Below are positions 45,059-53,223 of a DNA stretch of 55,395 nucleotides, piece after piece. Origin of the DNA: Salipiger bermudensis HTCC2601 (lineage in GTDB: Bacteria; Pseudomonadota; Alphaproteobacteria; Rhodobacterales; Rhodobacteraceae); assembly GCF_000153725.1 (NCBI RefSeq), contig NZ_DS022276.1, forward strand, positions 3,284,536 to 3,339,930, given 5' to 3'. Both the position numbers and the translations under genes were made by a program. The number at the start of each line of letters is the position of its first letter. Position 1 is the stretch's first letter. The notes below the pieces were generated by a model. It searched no databases, was not told the origin of the DNA, and worked only from the letters and a program-made list of their open reading frames with translations.

Positions 45059-46444
45059 ATGGACGTCCCTATCTGGCTGACCAATTCCCGGACCCGGAAG
45101 AAGGAGCTCTTCGAGCCAATCGATCCGGACAACGTGCGGATCTATGTCTGCGGCCCGACGGTCTATGACCGCGCGCATCTTGGCAACGCGCGCCCGGCCA
45201 TCGTCTTCGACGTACTGTTCCGGCTGATGCGGCAGGTCTACGGGCCGGAGCACGTGACCTACGTGCGCAACTTCACCGACGTGGACGACAAGATCAACGC
45301 CCGCGCCCAGGCCAGCGGCCGCAGCATCGGTGAAATCACCGCCGAGACCACGCAATGGTATCTGGACGACATGGCGGCCGTGGGCGTCATGGAGCCCACC
45401 CACATGCCGCGCGCCACCGAGTTCATCGACCAGATGATCGCGATGATCGCGGACCTGATCGAGAAGGGCCACGCCTACGAGGCGGAGGGTCACGTGCTGT
45501 TCGCGGTCGAGAGCTACAAGGCCTATGGCGGGCTCTCGGGCCGGTCGGTCGACGACATGATCGCCGGCGCCCGGGTCGAGGTGGCGCCCTACAAGCGCAA
45601 CCCGATGGATTTCGTGCTGTGGAAGCCGTCGGAGCCCGAGCTGCCGGGCTGGGAGAGCCCGTGGGGCCGGGGCCGTCCCGGCTGGCATATCGAGTGCTCG
45701 GCGATGAGCTACGAGCTTCTGGGCGCGAGCTTCGACATCCACGGCGGCGGCAACGACCTGATGTTCCCGCACCACGAAAACGAGATCGCCCAGAGCTGCT
45801 GCGCCCATCCCGAGGGCGGCTTTGCCAAGGTCTGGCTGCACAACGAGATGCTGCAGGTCGAGGGCAAGAAGATGTCCAAGTCGCTGGGCAACTTCTTCAC
45901 CGTGCATGACCTGCTCGAGGGGCGTGACGGGCAGGCGGGGGTCCCGGGCGAGGTGATCCGCTTCGTGATGCTCTCGACGCACTATCGCAAACCGATGGAC
46001 TGGACGGCGGAGAAAGCCTCTCAGGCCGAGGCAACCCTCAAAAAGTGGTACGCACAGATTACCGAAGCGCTCGACAACGAAGTTCCCTACGTTGGAGTCG
46101 TGAACGCATTGGCGGATGACCTCAATACAGCAAAGGCCATCGCTGAGATGCATCAGCTTTCCTTGGCGGGGGATACACCATCGCTTCGCGCAAGTCTAAA
46201 GCTCTTGGGTTTCTTGGATCACGGGATACCAGACTGGGCGAGAGGTCCTGATTTCGATCTCTCGGAGCTCGCGGACAAGCTCGCGGCGGTGCGCGGCGCG
46301 GCGATGGAGAGCAAGGATTTCTCGGAGGTCGACCGCATGAAGGCCGCGCTGCTCGAGGCCGGGGTCGAGGTGCGCATGTCGAAGGCCGGGGTGGAGCTTC
46401 TGCCCGGGGCCGGGTTCGACGCGGCCAAGCTGGAGGGGCTGTGA
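45059..46444 (+). CDS. cysS: Cysteinyl-tRNA synthetase
   Basis: 461 residues, class I aminoacyl-tRNA synthetase; joins cysteine to its tRNA. The zinc ligand C31 is in YVCGPTVYD, the HIGH-type motif is HLGN, a zinc cysteine and histidines lie in HIECSAMS and [10 protein letters not shown], and KMSKS is in [10 protein letters not shown]. The start is preceded by GAAGGAGC. Roughly 46015-46260, encoding the segment around [16 protein letters not shown] to [16 protein letters not shown], has much lower GC and less biased third positions than the rest of the gene. Confidence 0.97.
   Translation: MDVPIWLTNSRTRKKELFEPIDPDNVRIYVCGPTVYDRAHLGNARPAIVFDVLFRLMRQVYGPEHVTYVRNFTDVDDKINARAQASGRSIGEITAETTQWYLDDMAAVGVMEPTHMPRATEFIDQMIAMIADLIEKGHAYEAEGHVLFAVESYKAYGGLSGRSVDDMIAGARVEVAPYKRNPMDFVLWKPSEPELPGWESPWGRGRPGWHIECSAMSYELLGASFDIHGGGNDLMFPHHENEIAQSCCAHPEGGFAKVWLHNEMLQVEGKKMSKSLGNFFTVHDLLEGRDGQAGVPGEVIRFVMLSTHYRKPMDWTAEKASQAEATLKKWYAQITEALDNEVPYVGVVNALADDLNTAKAIAEMHQLSLAGDTPSLRASLKLLGFLDHGIPDWARGPDFDLSELADKLAAVRGAAMESKDFSEVDRMKAALLEAGVEVRMSKAGVELLPGAGFDAAKLEGL
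46015..46260 (+). other. Low-GC mosaic patch inside cysS
   Basis: Hand counts over four 60-bp lines (46021-46260) give about 52-55% G+C, against 62% in the line before, 70% in the line after, and roughly 65-70% elsewhere. Codons here such as GTT, GGA, TTG, TCT, CTA and ATA are rare in the neighbouring genes. The reading frame is unbroken. This is what homologous replacement by a segment from a lower-GC relative would look like, or a locally relaxed C-terminal domain. Confidence 0.7.
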
Positions 46445-46514
46445 TGACCATGTGCGTATGCGCTTGTGATACGCGCGGGAGGGGGGCTGTCTGCCCCCCG
46501 CTCGGGCAAGCCGA

Positions 46515-46550
46515 GCCCCCCCGAGGATATTTCGAGCCAGAAGAAGCGGG
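46515..46550 (+). repeat. Copy of the dispersed intergenic repeat next to cimA
   Basis: CCCCCCGAGGATATTTCGAG followed by CCAGAAGAAGCGGGGG. Same plan as the other copies: a C/G-rich start, GAGG-TATTT-like core and GAAGAAG tail. It ends about ten bases before the cimA ATG, so the GAAG tail falls in the ribosome-binding window. A GGGGGG...CCCCCC hairpin precedes it. Confidence 0.7.
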
Positions 46551-46559
46551 GGCGCGGTG

Positions 46560-48197
46560 ATGGCGGAGAAGCTGTATCTTTACGACACCACGTTGCGCGA
46601 CGGGCAGCAGACGCAGGGGGTGCAGTTCTCCACCGCCGAGAAGCTGCGCATCGCCGAGGCGCTGGATGATTTGGGCGTGGATTACATTGAGGGCGGCTGG
46701 CCCGGGGCGAACCCGACGGACTCGGCCTTTTTCGACGAGGTCGGCACGACGCGGGCGGTGATGACCGCCTTTGGCATGACCAAGCGGGCCGGGCGCTCGG
46801 CGGAGAATGACGACGTGCTGGCGGCGGTGCTGAATGCTGGCACGCAGGCGGTCTGCCTTGTCGGCAAGACCCATGATTACCACGTCACCGCGGCGCTGGG
46901 GATCGAGCTTGCGGAGAATGTCGAGAACATCCGCGCCTCGGTGGCGCATATCGTGGCGCAAGGCCGTGAGGCGCTGTTCGACGCGGAGCACTTCTTCGAC
47001 GGCTGGAAGGCCAACCCGGACTATGCGCTTTCGTGCCTGCGCGCGGCGCTCGAGGCCGGCGCGCGCTGGATCGTGCTCTGCGACACCAATGGCGGCACGC
47101 TGCCGCATGAGGCGCACGGCATCGTGCGCGCGGTGATCGAGGGCGGCATTCCCGGCGACCGGCTGGGCATCCACACCCACAATGACACCGAGACCGCGGT
47201 GGCCACCACGCTGGCGGCGGTGGATGCCGGGGCGCGGCAGATCCAGGGCACGCTGAACGGCCTTGGCGAGCGCTGCGGCAATGCCAACCTGACCTCGCTC
47301 ATCCCGACGCTGCTGCTGAAGGAACCCTATGCCAGCGCCTATGAGATCGGCGTCAGCCGCGAGGGGCTCGAGGGGCTGACCCAGACCAGCCGTATGCTCG
47401 ACGAGATCCTCAACCGCGTGCCGATGCGGCAGGCGCCCTACGTGGGCTCCTCGGCCTTTGCCCACAAGGCGGGGCTGCATGCCAGCGCGATCCTCAAGGA
47501 TCCGTCGACCTACGAGCATATCGAGCCCGGGCAGGTGGGCAACCGCCGGGTGATCCCGATGTCGAACCAGGCCGGGCAGTCGAACTTGCGCCGGCGCCTC
47601 GCCGAGGCGGGACTCGAGGTCGAGAAGGGGGATCCGGCGCTGGCCCGCATCCTCGAACGGATCAAGGCGCGCGAGGCCGAGGGCTACACCTACGACACCG
47701 CGCAGGCGAGCTTCGAGATGCTTGCGCGGGACGAGCTGGGCCGCTGCCCGGATTTCTTCGAGGTCAAGCGCTACCGGGTCACCATCGAGCGGCGCAAGAA
47801 CAAGTACGACCAGATGGTCTCGCTCTCGGAAGCGGTGGTGGTCGTGAAGGTCGACGGCGAGAAGAAGCTCTCGGTCTCGGACAGTCTCGACAATGCCGGC
47901 TTCGACCGCGGCCCGGTCAACGCGCTCGCCAAGGCGCTGGCCAAGGACCTGGGGCCGTACCAGTCGGTGATCGACGACATGCGGCTGGTGGATTTCAAGG
48001 TGCGCATCACCCAGGGCGGCACCGAGGCGGTGACGCGGGTCATCATCGACAGCCAGGACGGCTCGGGCCGGCGCTGGCAGACCGTGGGGGTGAGCGCCAA
48101 CATAGTCGACGCCTCCTTCGAGGCGCTGCTCGACGCGGTGCGCTGGAAGCTCATTCGCGATTGCGGAGAGGACGGGCGCGATGGACCTGCCGCCTGA
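46560..48197 (+). CDS. cimA: (R)-citramalate synthase
   Basis: 545 residues, of the alpha-isopropylmalate/citramalate synthase superfamily. It condenses pyruvate and acetyl-CoA to citramalate, giving a threonine-independent route to isoleucine. HMGL-like catalytic domain at about 4-275 (LYDTTLRDGQQTQGV, GIHTHNDTETAVATTLAAVD, LNGLGERCGNANL) and the C-terminal leucine-type regulatory domain about 400-535 (VTIERRKNKYD to RVIIDSQDGSG), which usually binds the feedback inhibitor isoleucine. Length and the ending fit CimA rather than LeuA. The GTG three bases upstream is an alternative start. Follows cysS, overlaps the methyltransferase gene by 17 bases. Confidence 0.93.
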   Translation: MAEKLYLYDTTLRDGQQTQGVQFSTAEKLRIAEALDDLGVDYIEGGWPGANPTDSAFFDEVGTTRAVMTAFGMTKRAGRSAENDDVLAAVLNAGTQAVCLVGKTHDYHVTAALGIELAENVENIRASVAHIVAQGREALFDAEHFFDGWKANPDYALSCLRAALEAGARWIVLCDTNGGTLPHEAHGIVRAVIEGGIPGDRLGIHTHNDTETAVATTLAAVDAGARQIQGTLNGLGERCGNANLTSLIPTLLLKEPYASAYEIGVSREGLEGLTQTSRMLDEILNRVPMRQAPYVGSSAFAHKAGLHASAILKDPSTYEHIEPGQVGNRRVIPMSNQAGQSNLRRRLAEAGLEVEKGDPALARILERIKAREAEGYTYDTAQASFEMLARDELGRCPDFFEVKRYRVTIERRKNKYDQMVSLSEAVVVVKVDGEKKLSVSDSLDNAGFDRGPVNALAKALAKDLGPYQSVIDDMRLVDFKVRITQGGTEAVTRVIIDSQDGSGRRWQTVGVSANIVDASFEALLDAVRWKLIRDCGEDGRDGPAA

Positions 48198-48897
48198 GTT
48201 CCTGACGCTCTACAGCCGGCTCGACCGGCAGGGCCCCGGGACGCCCGAGGACGTGCTCTGGGCGTTGGGGCGGCTTGGGCTGTCGGGCCCGCTGCAGGTC
48301 TGCGACGCGGGCTGCGGCACCGGGGCGGACAGCGTGACGCTGGCGCGGGCGCTGCCAGAGGCGCAGGTCGAGGGGCTCGACGCGGTGCCGGCCTTCATCG
48401 AGGCCGGGCAGGCGCGGGTGGCGGATCTGCCCAATGCCGCGCTGCGGCTCGGCGACATGGGCGCGCTCACAGGGCCCTATGACCTGATCTGGTCGGCGGG
48501 TGCGATCTATTTCCTCGGCGTGACCGAGGGGCTGCGGGCCTGGCGCGCGGCGCTGGCGCCGGGGGGCGTCGTGGCCTTCTCGCAAGGGGTCTTCCTTGGC
48601 GGCGACGAGCCGCAGGCGGTGCGCGACTTCTGGGCCCCCGAACCGGCGCTCACCGACCGCGAGGGGCTGCGGGCACAGGTGGCGGAGGCCGGCTACGAGA
48701 TCCTCGACACGCGGCTGCTCATCGGCGCGCCATGGGAGGCCTATTACGGCAGCGTGACACGCGAGATCGCGGCACTGCGCCCGGGGGCGAGCCCGGCGAT
48801 GGCTGAGGTGCTCGACGCCTCCGAGCGCGAGGGCGCGCTCTGGCGGCAGGCGCCGGACCGCATCGCCTATGAGCTGGTGCTGGCGCGGCCCGACTGA
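48181..48897 (+). CDS. Class I SAM-dependent methyltransferase
   Basis: 238 residues, single Rossmann-type methyltransferase domain (about 35-150): motif I VCDAGCGTGADSVTLA, acidic residue at the end of strand 2 (EGLDAVPAF), and LRLGDMGALTGPYDLIWSAGAIYFLG. The substrate is unknown. Its start lies 17 bases inside the end of cimA, a strong sign of cotranscription. Such unnamed methyltransferases often act on small molecules; nothing marks a particular one here. Confidence 0.88.
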   Translation: MDLPPEFLTLYSRLDRQGPGTPEDVLWALGRLGLSGPLQVCDAGCGTGADSVTLARALPEAQVEGLDAVPAFIEAGQARVADLPNAALRLGDMGALTGPYDLIWSAGAIYFLGVTEGLRAWRAALAPGGVVAFSQGVFLGGDEPQAVRDFWAPEPALTDREGLRAQVAEAGYEILDTRLLIGAPWEAYYGSVTREIAALRPGASPAMAEVLDASEREGALWRQAPDRIAYELVLARPD

Positions 48898-48935
48898 GGC
48901 TTTCCTTTCCGGCCCGCGCGGCCTAGGTCAGCCGC

Positions 48936-49712
48936 ATGGACTTCGATGACGATCTCACCGCCTGCGCCCAGCTTGTCGAGCGCGGCGACCCAGACCGCTT
49001 CGCCGCCGCGATGGCGGCGCCGGTGCGCGCGCGGGCCGTGCTGTTCCCGCTCTATGCCTTCAATCTCGAGGTGGCGCGGGCGCCGTGGCTCACGCAGGAG
49101 AGCATGATCGCCGAGATGCGCCTGCAATGGTGGCGCGATGCGCTCGAGGAGATCCGGGCGGGCGGCCTGGTGCGCCGGCACGAGGTGGTGACGCCGCTGG
49201 CGCACGTGCTCGATGCCGACAGCGCCGGGCGGCTCGACCGGCTGGTGGGCGCGCGGCGATGGGACATCTACCGCGATGCCTTCGAGGATGAGGCCCATTT
49301 CACCCGCTATCTCGAGGAGACCTCGGGCGAACTGGTGCTGGCGGCGGGACGCGCTCTTGGCGAGATGCCGGAGGATGTCGCGCTCGATGCGGGCTACGCG
49401 TCCGGGCTGGCGCAGTTCCTGCGCGCGGTGCCGGAGCTTGAGGACAAGGGGCGGGTGCCGCTGGTGGATGGGCGTCCCGAGGCGGTGGTCGCTCTGGCGA
49501 AAGAAGGCCTGGCGCGGCTGGACCGGGCGCGGGCGCGGCTGGGCGAGGTCGACACACCGGCGCGGGCGGCTTTGCTGGCGGGCTGGCAGGCGGGGCCGCT
49601 GCTGAAACAGGCGGTTCAGGCGCCGCAGCGGGTGGCGGAAGGGATGCTGCAGCTCTCGGAGTTCAGGCGCCGCACCGGGCTCATGCGGGCGGCGCTGACC
49701 GGACGGATCTGA
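48936..49712 (+). CDS. Squalene/phytoene-synthase-fold protein, probably a non-enzymatic complex I assembly-type (NDUFAF6-like) protein
   Basis: 258 residues with the all-helical isoprenoid synthase fold. The Asp-rich motifs that bind prenyl diphosphate in real synthases (DDxxD/DxxxD) are absent. In place of the first one it has LYAFNLEVARAPWLTQESMI then EMRLQWWRDALEEI; in place of the second, GLAQFLRAVPELEDKGRVPL. That pattern matches the NDUFAF6-like branch, whose mitochondrial member helps assemble respiratory complex I. I infer a similar assembly or structural role and not carotenoid or hopanoid synthesis. It follows the methyltransferase by 38 bp; the nearby genes give no further link. 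Confidence 0.75.
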   Translation: MDFDDDLTACAQLVERGDPDRFAAAMAAPVRARAVLFPLYAFNLEVARAPWLTQESMIAEMRLQWWRDALEEIRAGGLVRRHEVVTPLAHVLDADSAGRLDRLVGARRWDIYRDAFEDEAHFTRYLEETSGELVLAAGRALGEMPEDVALDAGYASGLAQFLRAVPELEDKGRVPLVDGRPEAVVALAKEGLARLDRARARLGEVDTPARAALLAGWQAGPLLKQAVQAPQRVAEGMLQLSEFRRRTGLMRAALTGRI

Positions 49713-49721
49713 AGCGGGGCG

Positions 49722-50936
49722 TCATTCGGCCGCCTGCGCGCGCGGGCTCAGGATCAGCCAGATCAGCGCGCCGCCGGCCAGCATCAGGAACGGTGCCATC
49801 GCCATGTTGACCGCGGTCCAACCCTCCTGCGGGTTGCCGCCCGAGCAGTTCATCAGCCCGCCCGAGGCCAGCGAGGCGCTGGTCACCGCGCCGAAGACCA
49901 GCAGGTCGTTCAGGCCCTGCATGCGGCCGCGCTCATGCGGCTCATGCGCACCGGCGAGCATGGTGGTGGCCCCGATGAAGCCGAAATTCCAGCCCACGCC
50001 CAGCAGCACCAGCGCGACGAAGAACTGCTCGAGCTCGACGCCGGTGAGCGCCACGCCACCGGCCCCGGCGAGGATGACCAGCCCAAGCGCCACGATCTTC
50101 TCGACGCCGAAGTGCGCGATCATGTGGCCGGTGAAGAAGGACGGGATGTACATCGCCAGCACGTGCGCGGTGACGATATTGGCAGCATCGGCGGTCTCGA
50201 AGCCGCAGCCGACCACGGCGAGCGGCGTCGAGGTCATCACGAGGTTCATCAGCGCGTAGCTGACCGCGGCGCAGATCACCGCCACGGCGATCCGCGGGGT
50301 GGCCAGAAGCTCGCGCCGGGTGCGGCCCTTGGGGGCGTCCTCGGAGGGCACCGGGGGCTTGGGGATGTCGAGGAACAGGAAGACCAGCGCGCCCACGAGG
50401 TTGATCGCGATCACCGCGGCATAGGTGCCGAGGAAGGGGATCACGAAGGCGTCGGCGGTCCATTTCACCAGTTGCGGGCCCAGCACCGCCGCCAGCAGCC
50501 CGCCGGCCATGACGTAGGAGATCGCCTTGGGGCGAAACGCCTCGGAGGCGGTGTCGGCGGCGGCGAAACGGTAGAAGCCCTGCGCCGACATGTAGATGCC
50601 GGTGAGGAAGCTGCCGGCGAGGAAGATCGGGAAGGAGGCGGTGTAGAGCCCGTAGGCGCCCACCGCGCCGCCGAGCGCACCGCCGAGGGCACCGAGCGCA
50701 AAGCCCGCGCGGCGACCGAAGCGTTGCATGAAGGCCGAGACCGGGGTCGCGGCACACATCGATCCGAGCACGATCAGCGAGATCGGCAGGGTGGCGAAGC
50801 AGGCATTGCTGGCCAGCGACTGGCCGGCGAGTCCGCCGATGGTGAAGATCATCGGCATCTGCGCGCCGAGGATGGCCTGCGCCATCACCAACACGATCAC
50901 GTTGCGCTTCGCGCGGCTGTCTTGAGTGCTCTCCAT
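49722..50936 (-). CDS. MFS-family permease
   Basis: 404 residues from the ATG at 50936 (MESTQDSRAKRNVIVLVMAQ), with about twelve membrane helices. A long open frame upstream overlaps the DNA glycosylase gene and is not coding. No specific substrate signature is visible; the fold and pattern are those of general exporters. It converges on the squalene-synthase-like gene with a nine-base gap, and is divergent from the glycosylase (106-bp gap). Confidence 0.88.
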   Translation of the reverse strand: MESTQDSRAKRNVIVLVMAQAILGAQMPMIFTIGGLAGQSLASNACFATLPISLIVLGSMCAATPVSAFMQRFGRRAGFALGALGGALGGAVGAYGLYTASFPIFLAGSFLTGIYMSAQGFYRFAAADTASEAFRPKAISYVMAGGLLAAVLGPQLVKWTADAFVIPFLGTYAAVIAINLVGALVFLFLDIPKPPVPSEDAPKGRTRRELLATPRIAVAVICAAVSYALMNLVMTSTPLAVVGCGFETADAANIVTAHVLAMYIPSFFTGHMIAHFGVEKIVALGLVILAGAGGVALTGVELEQFFVALVLLGVGWNFGFIGATTMLAGAHEPHERGRMQGLNDLLVFGAVTSASLASGGLMNCSGGNPQEGWTAVNMAMAPFLMLAGGALIWLILSPRAQAAE

Positions 50937-51042
50937 GCGCCATAGCGGTAGGGGGAGTTGGCTGATAGGGCAAGGGGCAGGCGGTGTGGCAGGTTGGCGC
51001 TGTGGCGCACTGGCCGGAACGGCGGCAGACAGGGAGGACGAC

Positions 51043-51673
51043 ATGGTCGGACGCATCATCGAGACGGAGGCCTGCGTGGCCGAAGGGGTCGACTGGCTCT
51101 GTGCCGCCGAGCCGCGCTTTGCCGAGGCGGTCGAACTGACCGGGCCGCTGCCGCTGCGGCGCCGCCCCGACGGCTTCGCGCAGCTCTTGTCGGCGATCGT
51201 CAGCCAGCAGGTCAGCGTGGCCTCGGCGCGGGCGATCTGGGCCCGGCTCGAGGCGGCGGGGATGACCACGCCCGAGGCGATTCTCGCCACGGACGAGGCC
51301 GGGCTGCGCGCCCTCGGCCTGTCGCGGCAGAAGGCGAGCTACGCTCTGGCGCTGTCCGAGGCGGGGATCGATTTTGAGGCCCTGCGCACGGCCCCCACCG
51401 AGGAGGTGGTCAAGACGCTGGTGGCGGTGAAGGGCATCGGGATCTGGACGGCGGAGATCTACGCCATGTTCTCGCTTGGACGGGCGGATGTCTTCGCGCC
51501 GGGCGATCTGGCGCTGCAGGAGGCGGCGCGGCTGCTCTTCGCGCTTGAAGCGCGCCCCAGGGAGCGCGACCTGCGCCGGATGGCCGAGGCCTGGAGCCCA
51601 TGGAGATCGGTTGCGGCGCGGGGCGCTGTGGGCCTACTACCATGTGGCAAAACAGCGAGAGGGGATCGTATGA
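51043..51673 (+). CDS. DNA-3-methyladenine glycosylase II family protein, frameshifted near its 3' end
   Basis: HhH-GPD base-excision glycosylase. ATG 51043 has AGGGAGG 5 nt before it. The domain reads FAQLLSAIVSQQVSVASA, then the helix-hairpin-helix VKGIGIWTAEIYA, then the catalytic aspartate in VFAPGDLALQ. It removes alkylated bases in repair. As sequenced, the frame does not stop where expected: a G run at 51620-51623 is one base too long, and the frame runs on into the esterase gene. Removing one G restores WRSVAARALWAYYHVAKQRE ending GIV-stop at 51673, the expected tail, with an ATGA overlap with the esterase. The catalytic core is intact either way. A sequencing error or a real mutation are both possible. 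Confidence 0.85.
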
Positions 51674-52335
51674 CGCGCGTTCTGCAAACCGGCCGCAAGG
51701 AGCCCGTCTCGGGCGAAACACGCTCCTGCGTGGTGTTCCTGCACGGCTACGGCGCCAACGGCGCCGACCTGCTTGGCCTGGCCGATCCGCTGGGCGAGCA
51801 CCTGCCCGACACGCTCTTCGTGGCGCCCGACGCGCCCGAGGCATGTGCCGGCGCGCCGATGGGCTTCCAGTGGTTTCCGATCCCGTGGATCGACGATTCC
51901 TCCGAAGAGGAAGCGATGCAGGGCATGAGCCGCGCGGTCGACGATCTCAACGCCTTTCTAGACGCGCTGATGGTCGACGAGGACCTTCTGCCGGAGCAGG
52001 TGGCGCTGTTCGGATTCTCGCAGGGCACCATGATGGCGCTGCACGTGGCGCCGCGCCGCGAGGACGAGGTCGCGGGGCTGGTGGCGTTCTCGGGCCGTCT
52101 GCTGCAGCCGGAGTTGCTCGAGGACGAGGTGGTCTCGCGCCCGCCGGTGCTGCTGGTGCATGGTGATCAGGACGACGTGGTGCCGCCCGAGTCGCTGCCC
52201 GCCGCCGCCGAGGCGCTGCAAGGTGCAGGCTGGAAAGAGGTCTTTGCCCATATCCAGAAAGGCACCGCCCACGGAATCGCGCCGGACGGGCTGTCGGTGG
52301 CTCTGGCGTTCCTGCGCGACAAGTGCGGGTTCTGA
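51670..52335 (+). CDS. Carboxylesterase/phospholipase-type alpha/beta hydrolase
   Basis: 221 residues, alpha/beta-hydrolase fold. The oxyanion region is VVFLHGYGANGADLLGLA, the nucleophile serine in LFGFSQGTMMAL, the aspartate in VLLVHGDQDDVVPPESL and the histidine in KGTAHGIAPDGL, the full triad of the LysoPL/acyl-protein-thioesterase-like family. Small esters or acyl groups are likely substrates. The ATG overlaps the corrected glycosylase stop, so the pair should be one operon. In the sequence as given the frame also continues from the upstream gene, producing an artificial-looking fusion. Confidence 0.9.
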   Translation: MTRVLQTGRKEPVSGETRSCVVFLHGYGANGADLLGLADPLGEHLPDTLFVAPDAPEACAGAPMGFQWFPIPWIDDSSEEEAMQGMSRAVDDLNAFLDALMVDEDLLPEQVALFGFSQGTMMALHVAPRREDEVAGLVAFSGRLLQPELLEDEVVSRPPVLLVHGDQDDVVPPESLPAAAEALQGAGWKEVFAHIQKGTAHGIAPDGLSVALAFLRDKCGF

Positions 52336-52410
52336 GGCCGCGCCCGTGACCTGAGGGATTGCGCCGGCCCTTCGGGCCGTCGCCCGGTGCGAGGGGCGCT
52401 GCCCCTCGCG

Positions 52411-52446
52411 CTCCCCGAGGTATTTCAGAACCAGAGAAGAGCAGGG
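52411..52446 (+). repeat. Copy of the dispersed intergenic repeat
   Basis: CTCCCCGAGGTATTTCAGAA followed by CCAGAGAAGAGCAGGG, about 75 bp past the esterase stop. It is preceded by GAGGGGCGCTGCCCCTC (52391-52407), a mini-hairpin like the one before the copy near 6265. It lies between the convergent esterase and HELAH-protein genes. Confidence 0.75.
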
Positions 52447-52480
52447 CGCGGCGCCAATGGTCGGCCTGGCGCGTCGGGGC

Positions 52481-53137
52481 TCAGCGGGCGGGGCGGTCGA
52501 AGGTGAAGTCGCCGGCGGCGACGTGGCGCAGGTAGTCGCAGGGATCGTCGCGCTGGTTGAGATGGGCCCAGGCACGGGCGGCGAAGGCGTTGGGGGCGAA
52601 GAGCAGGATCACCTTGTTGACCGCGTCATGGGAGACCGGGCTCTGCATGTCGAGCGCGGCCTCGACGCGGGCGCGGTCCTCGGCGGCGAGGCCCATGATC
52701 TGGAAATTGTAGGCGAGGTACTCGCTGGTGGCGAGGCAGAGGCCGCTCGGGCAGGGCCGGGCGTCGTGGGCGGCGTGGGCCAGCTCGTGCATCACGACGC
52801 TGTCGAAAAAGTGGTCGTCCGACAGACCGGCAAAGACACCGTCGGCATGGCGCGTCTCGGAGAGCGCGTCCGGGGCCAGCAGCTCGATGCGCTGTTCGCC
52901 GCAATGGTAGAGGCCGAGGCAGTCGCCCGGCAGGCGGTCGGCGAGGGTGATCGAGACCGGGGTTTCAAGTGCCAGCCCGCAGGCCGCGAGCTTCGGCAGC
53001 GCCGCCTGCACAGCGGTGCAGAGGCGCTCGGCATGGAGCGGCGGGGCGGCAATACTGACCGGCGTGCCCTCGCAGCGCGTCTCGGCGGCGACGGGCAGGG
53101 CGAGGACCAGGGCGAAGAGCTGAAACGGCAGGCGCAT
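52481..53137 (-). CDS. Exported HELAH-motif (zincin-like) protein of unknown function
   Basis: 218 residues from the ATG at 53137; signal peptide MRLPFQLFALVLALPVAAE. The mature part has VVMHELAHAAHDARPCPSG, containing HExxH in a helix, the zinc-binding signature of gluzincin-type metallopeptidases. The tyrosine-bearing ATSEYLAYNF downstream could supply the third ligand glutamate. At least six cysteines suggest disulfides. No named family recognised. It may be a secreted peptidase, but activity is inferred only from the motif. Confidence 0.7.
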   Translation of the reverse strand: MRLPFQLFALVLALPVAAETRCEGTPVSIAAPPLHAERLCTAVQAALPKLAACGLALETPVSITLADRLPGDCLGLYHCGEQRIELLAPDALSETRHADGVFAGLSDDHFFDSVVMHELAHAAHDARPCPSGLCLATSEYLAYNFQIMGLAAEDRARVEAALDMQSPVSHDAVNKVILLFAPNAFAARAWAHLNQRDDPCDYLRHVAAGDFTFDRPAR

Positions 53138-53177
53138 GGCGCGAGAGTAGCACAGCCGCACCGCTTCGGGAGCGCAA

Positions 53178-53209
53178 AGAACTGAGGCGGGCCGCGATGG
53201 GCCCGCCTC
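53178..53209 (-). terminator. Probable terminator after typA
   Basis: A perfect 10-bp stem GAGGCGGGCC/GGCCCGCCTC (53184-53193, 53200-53209), followed on the minus strand by AGTTCTTTGC. It is 14 nt past the typA stop. The T tract is short, so moderate. Confidence 0.6.
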
Positions 53210-53223
53210 GAAGGGGTGCTTGC

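Noticed and set aside
48936-49712. Phytoene or squalene synthase for carotenoid or hopanoid synthesis
   Set aside because: The Asp-rich motifs required for catalysis are missing; no other carotenoid or hopanoid gene is near.
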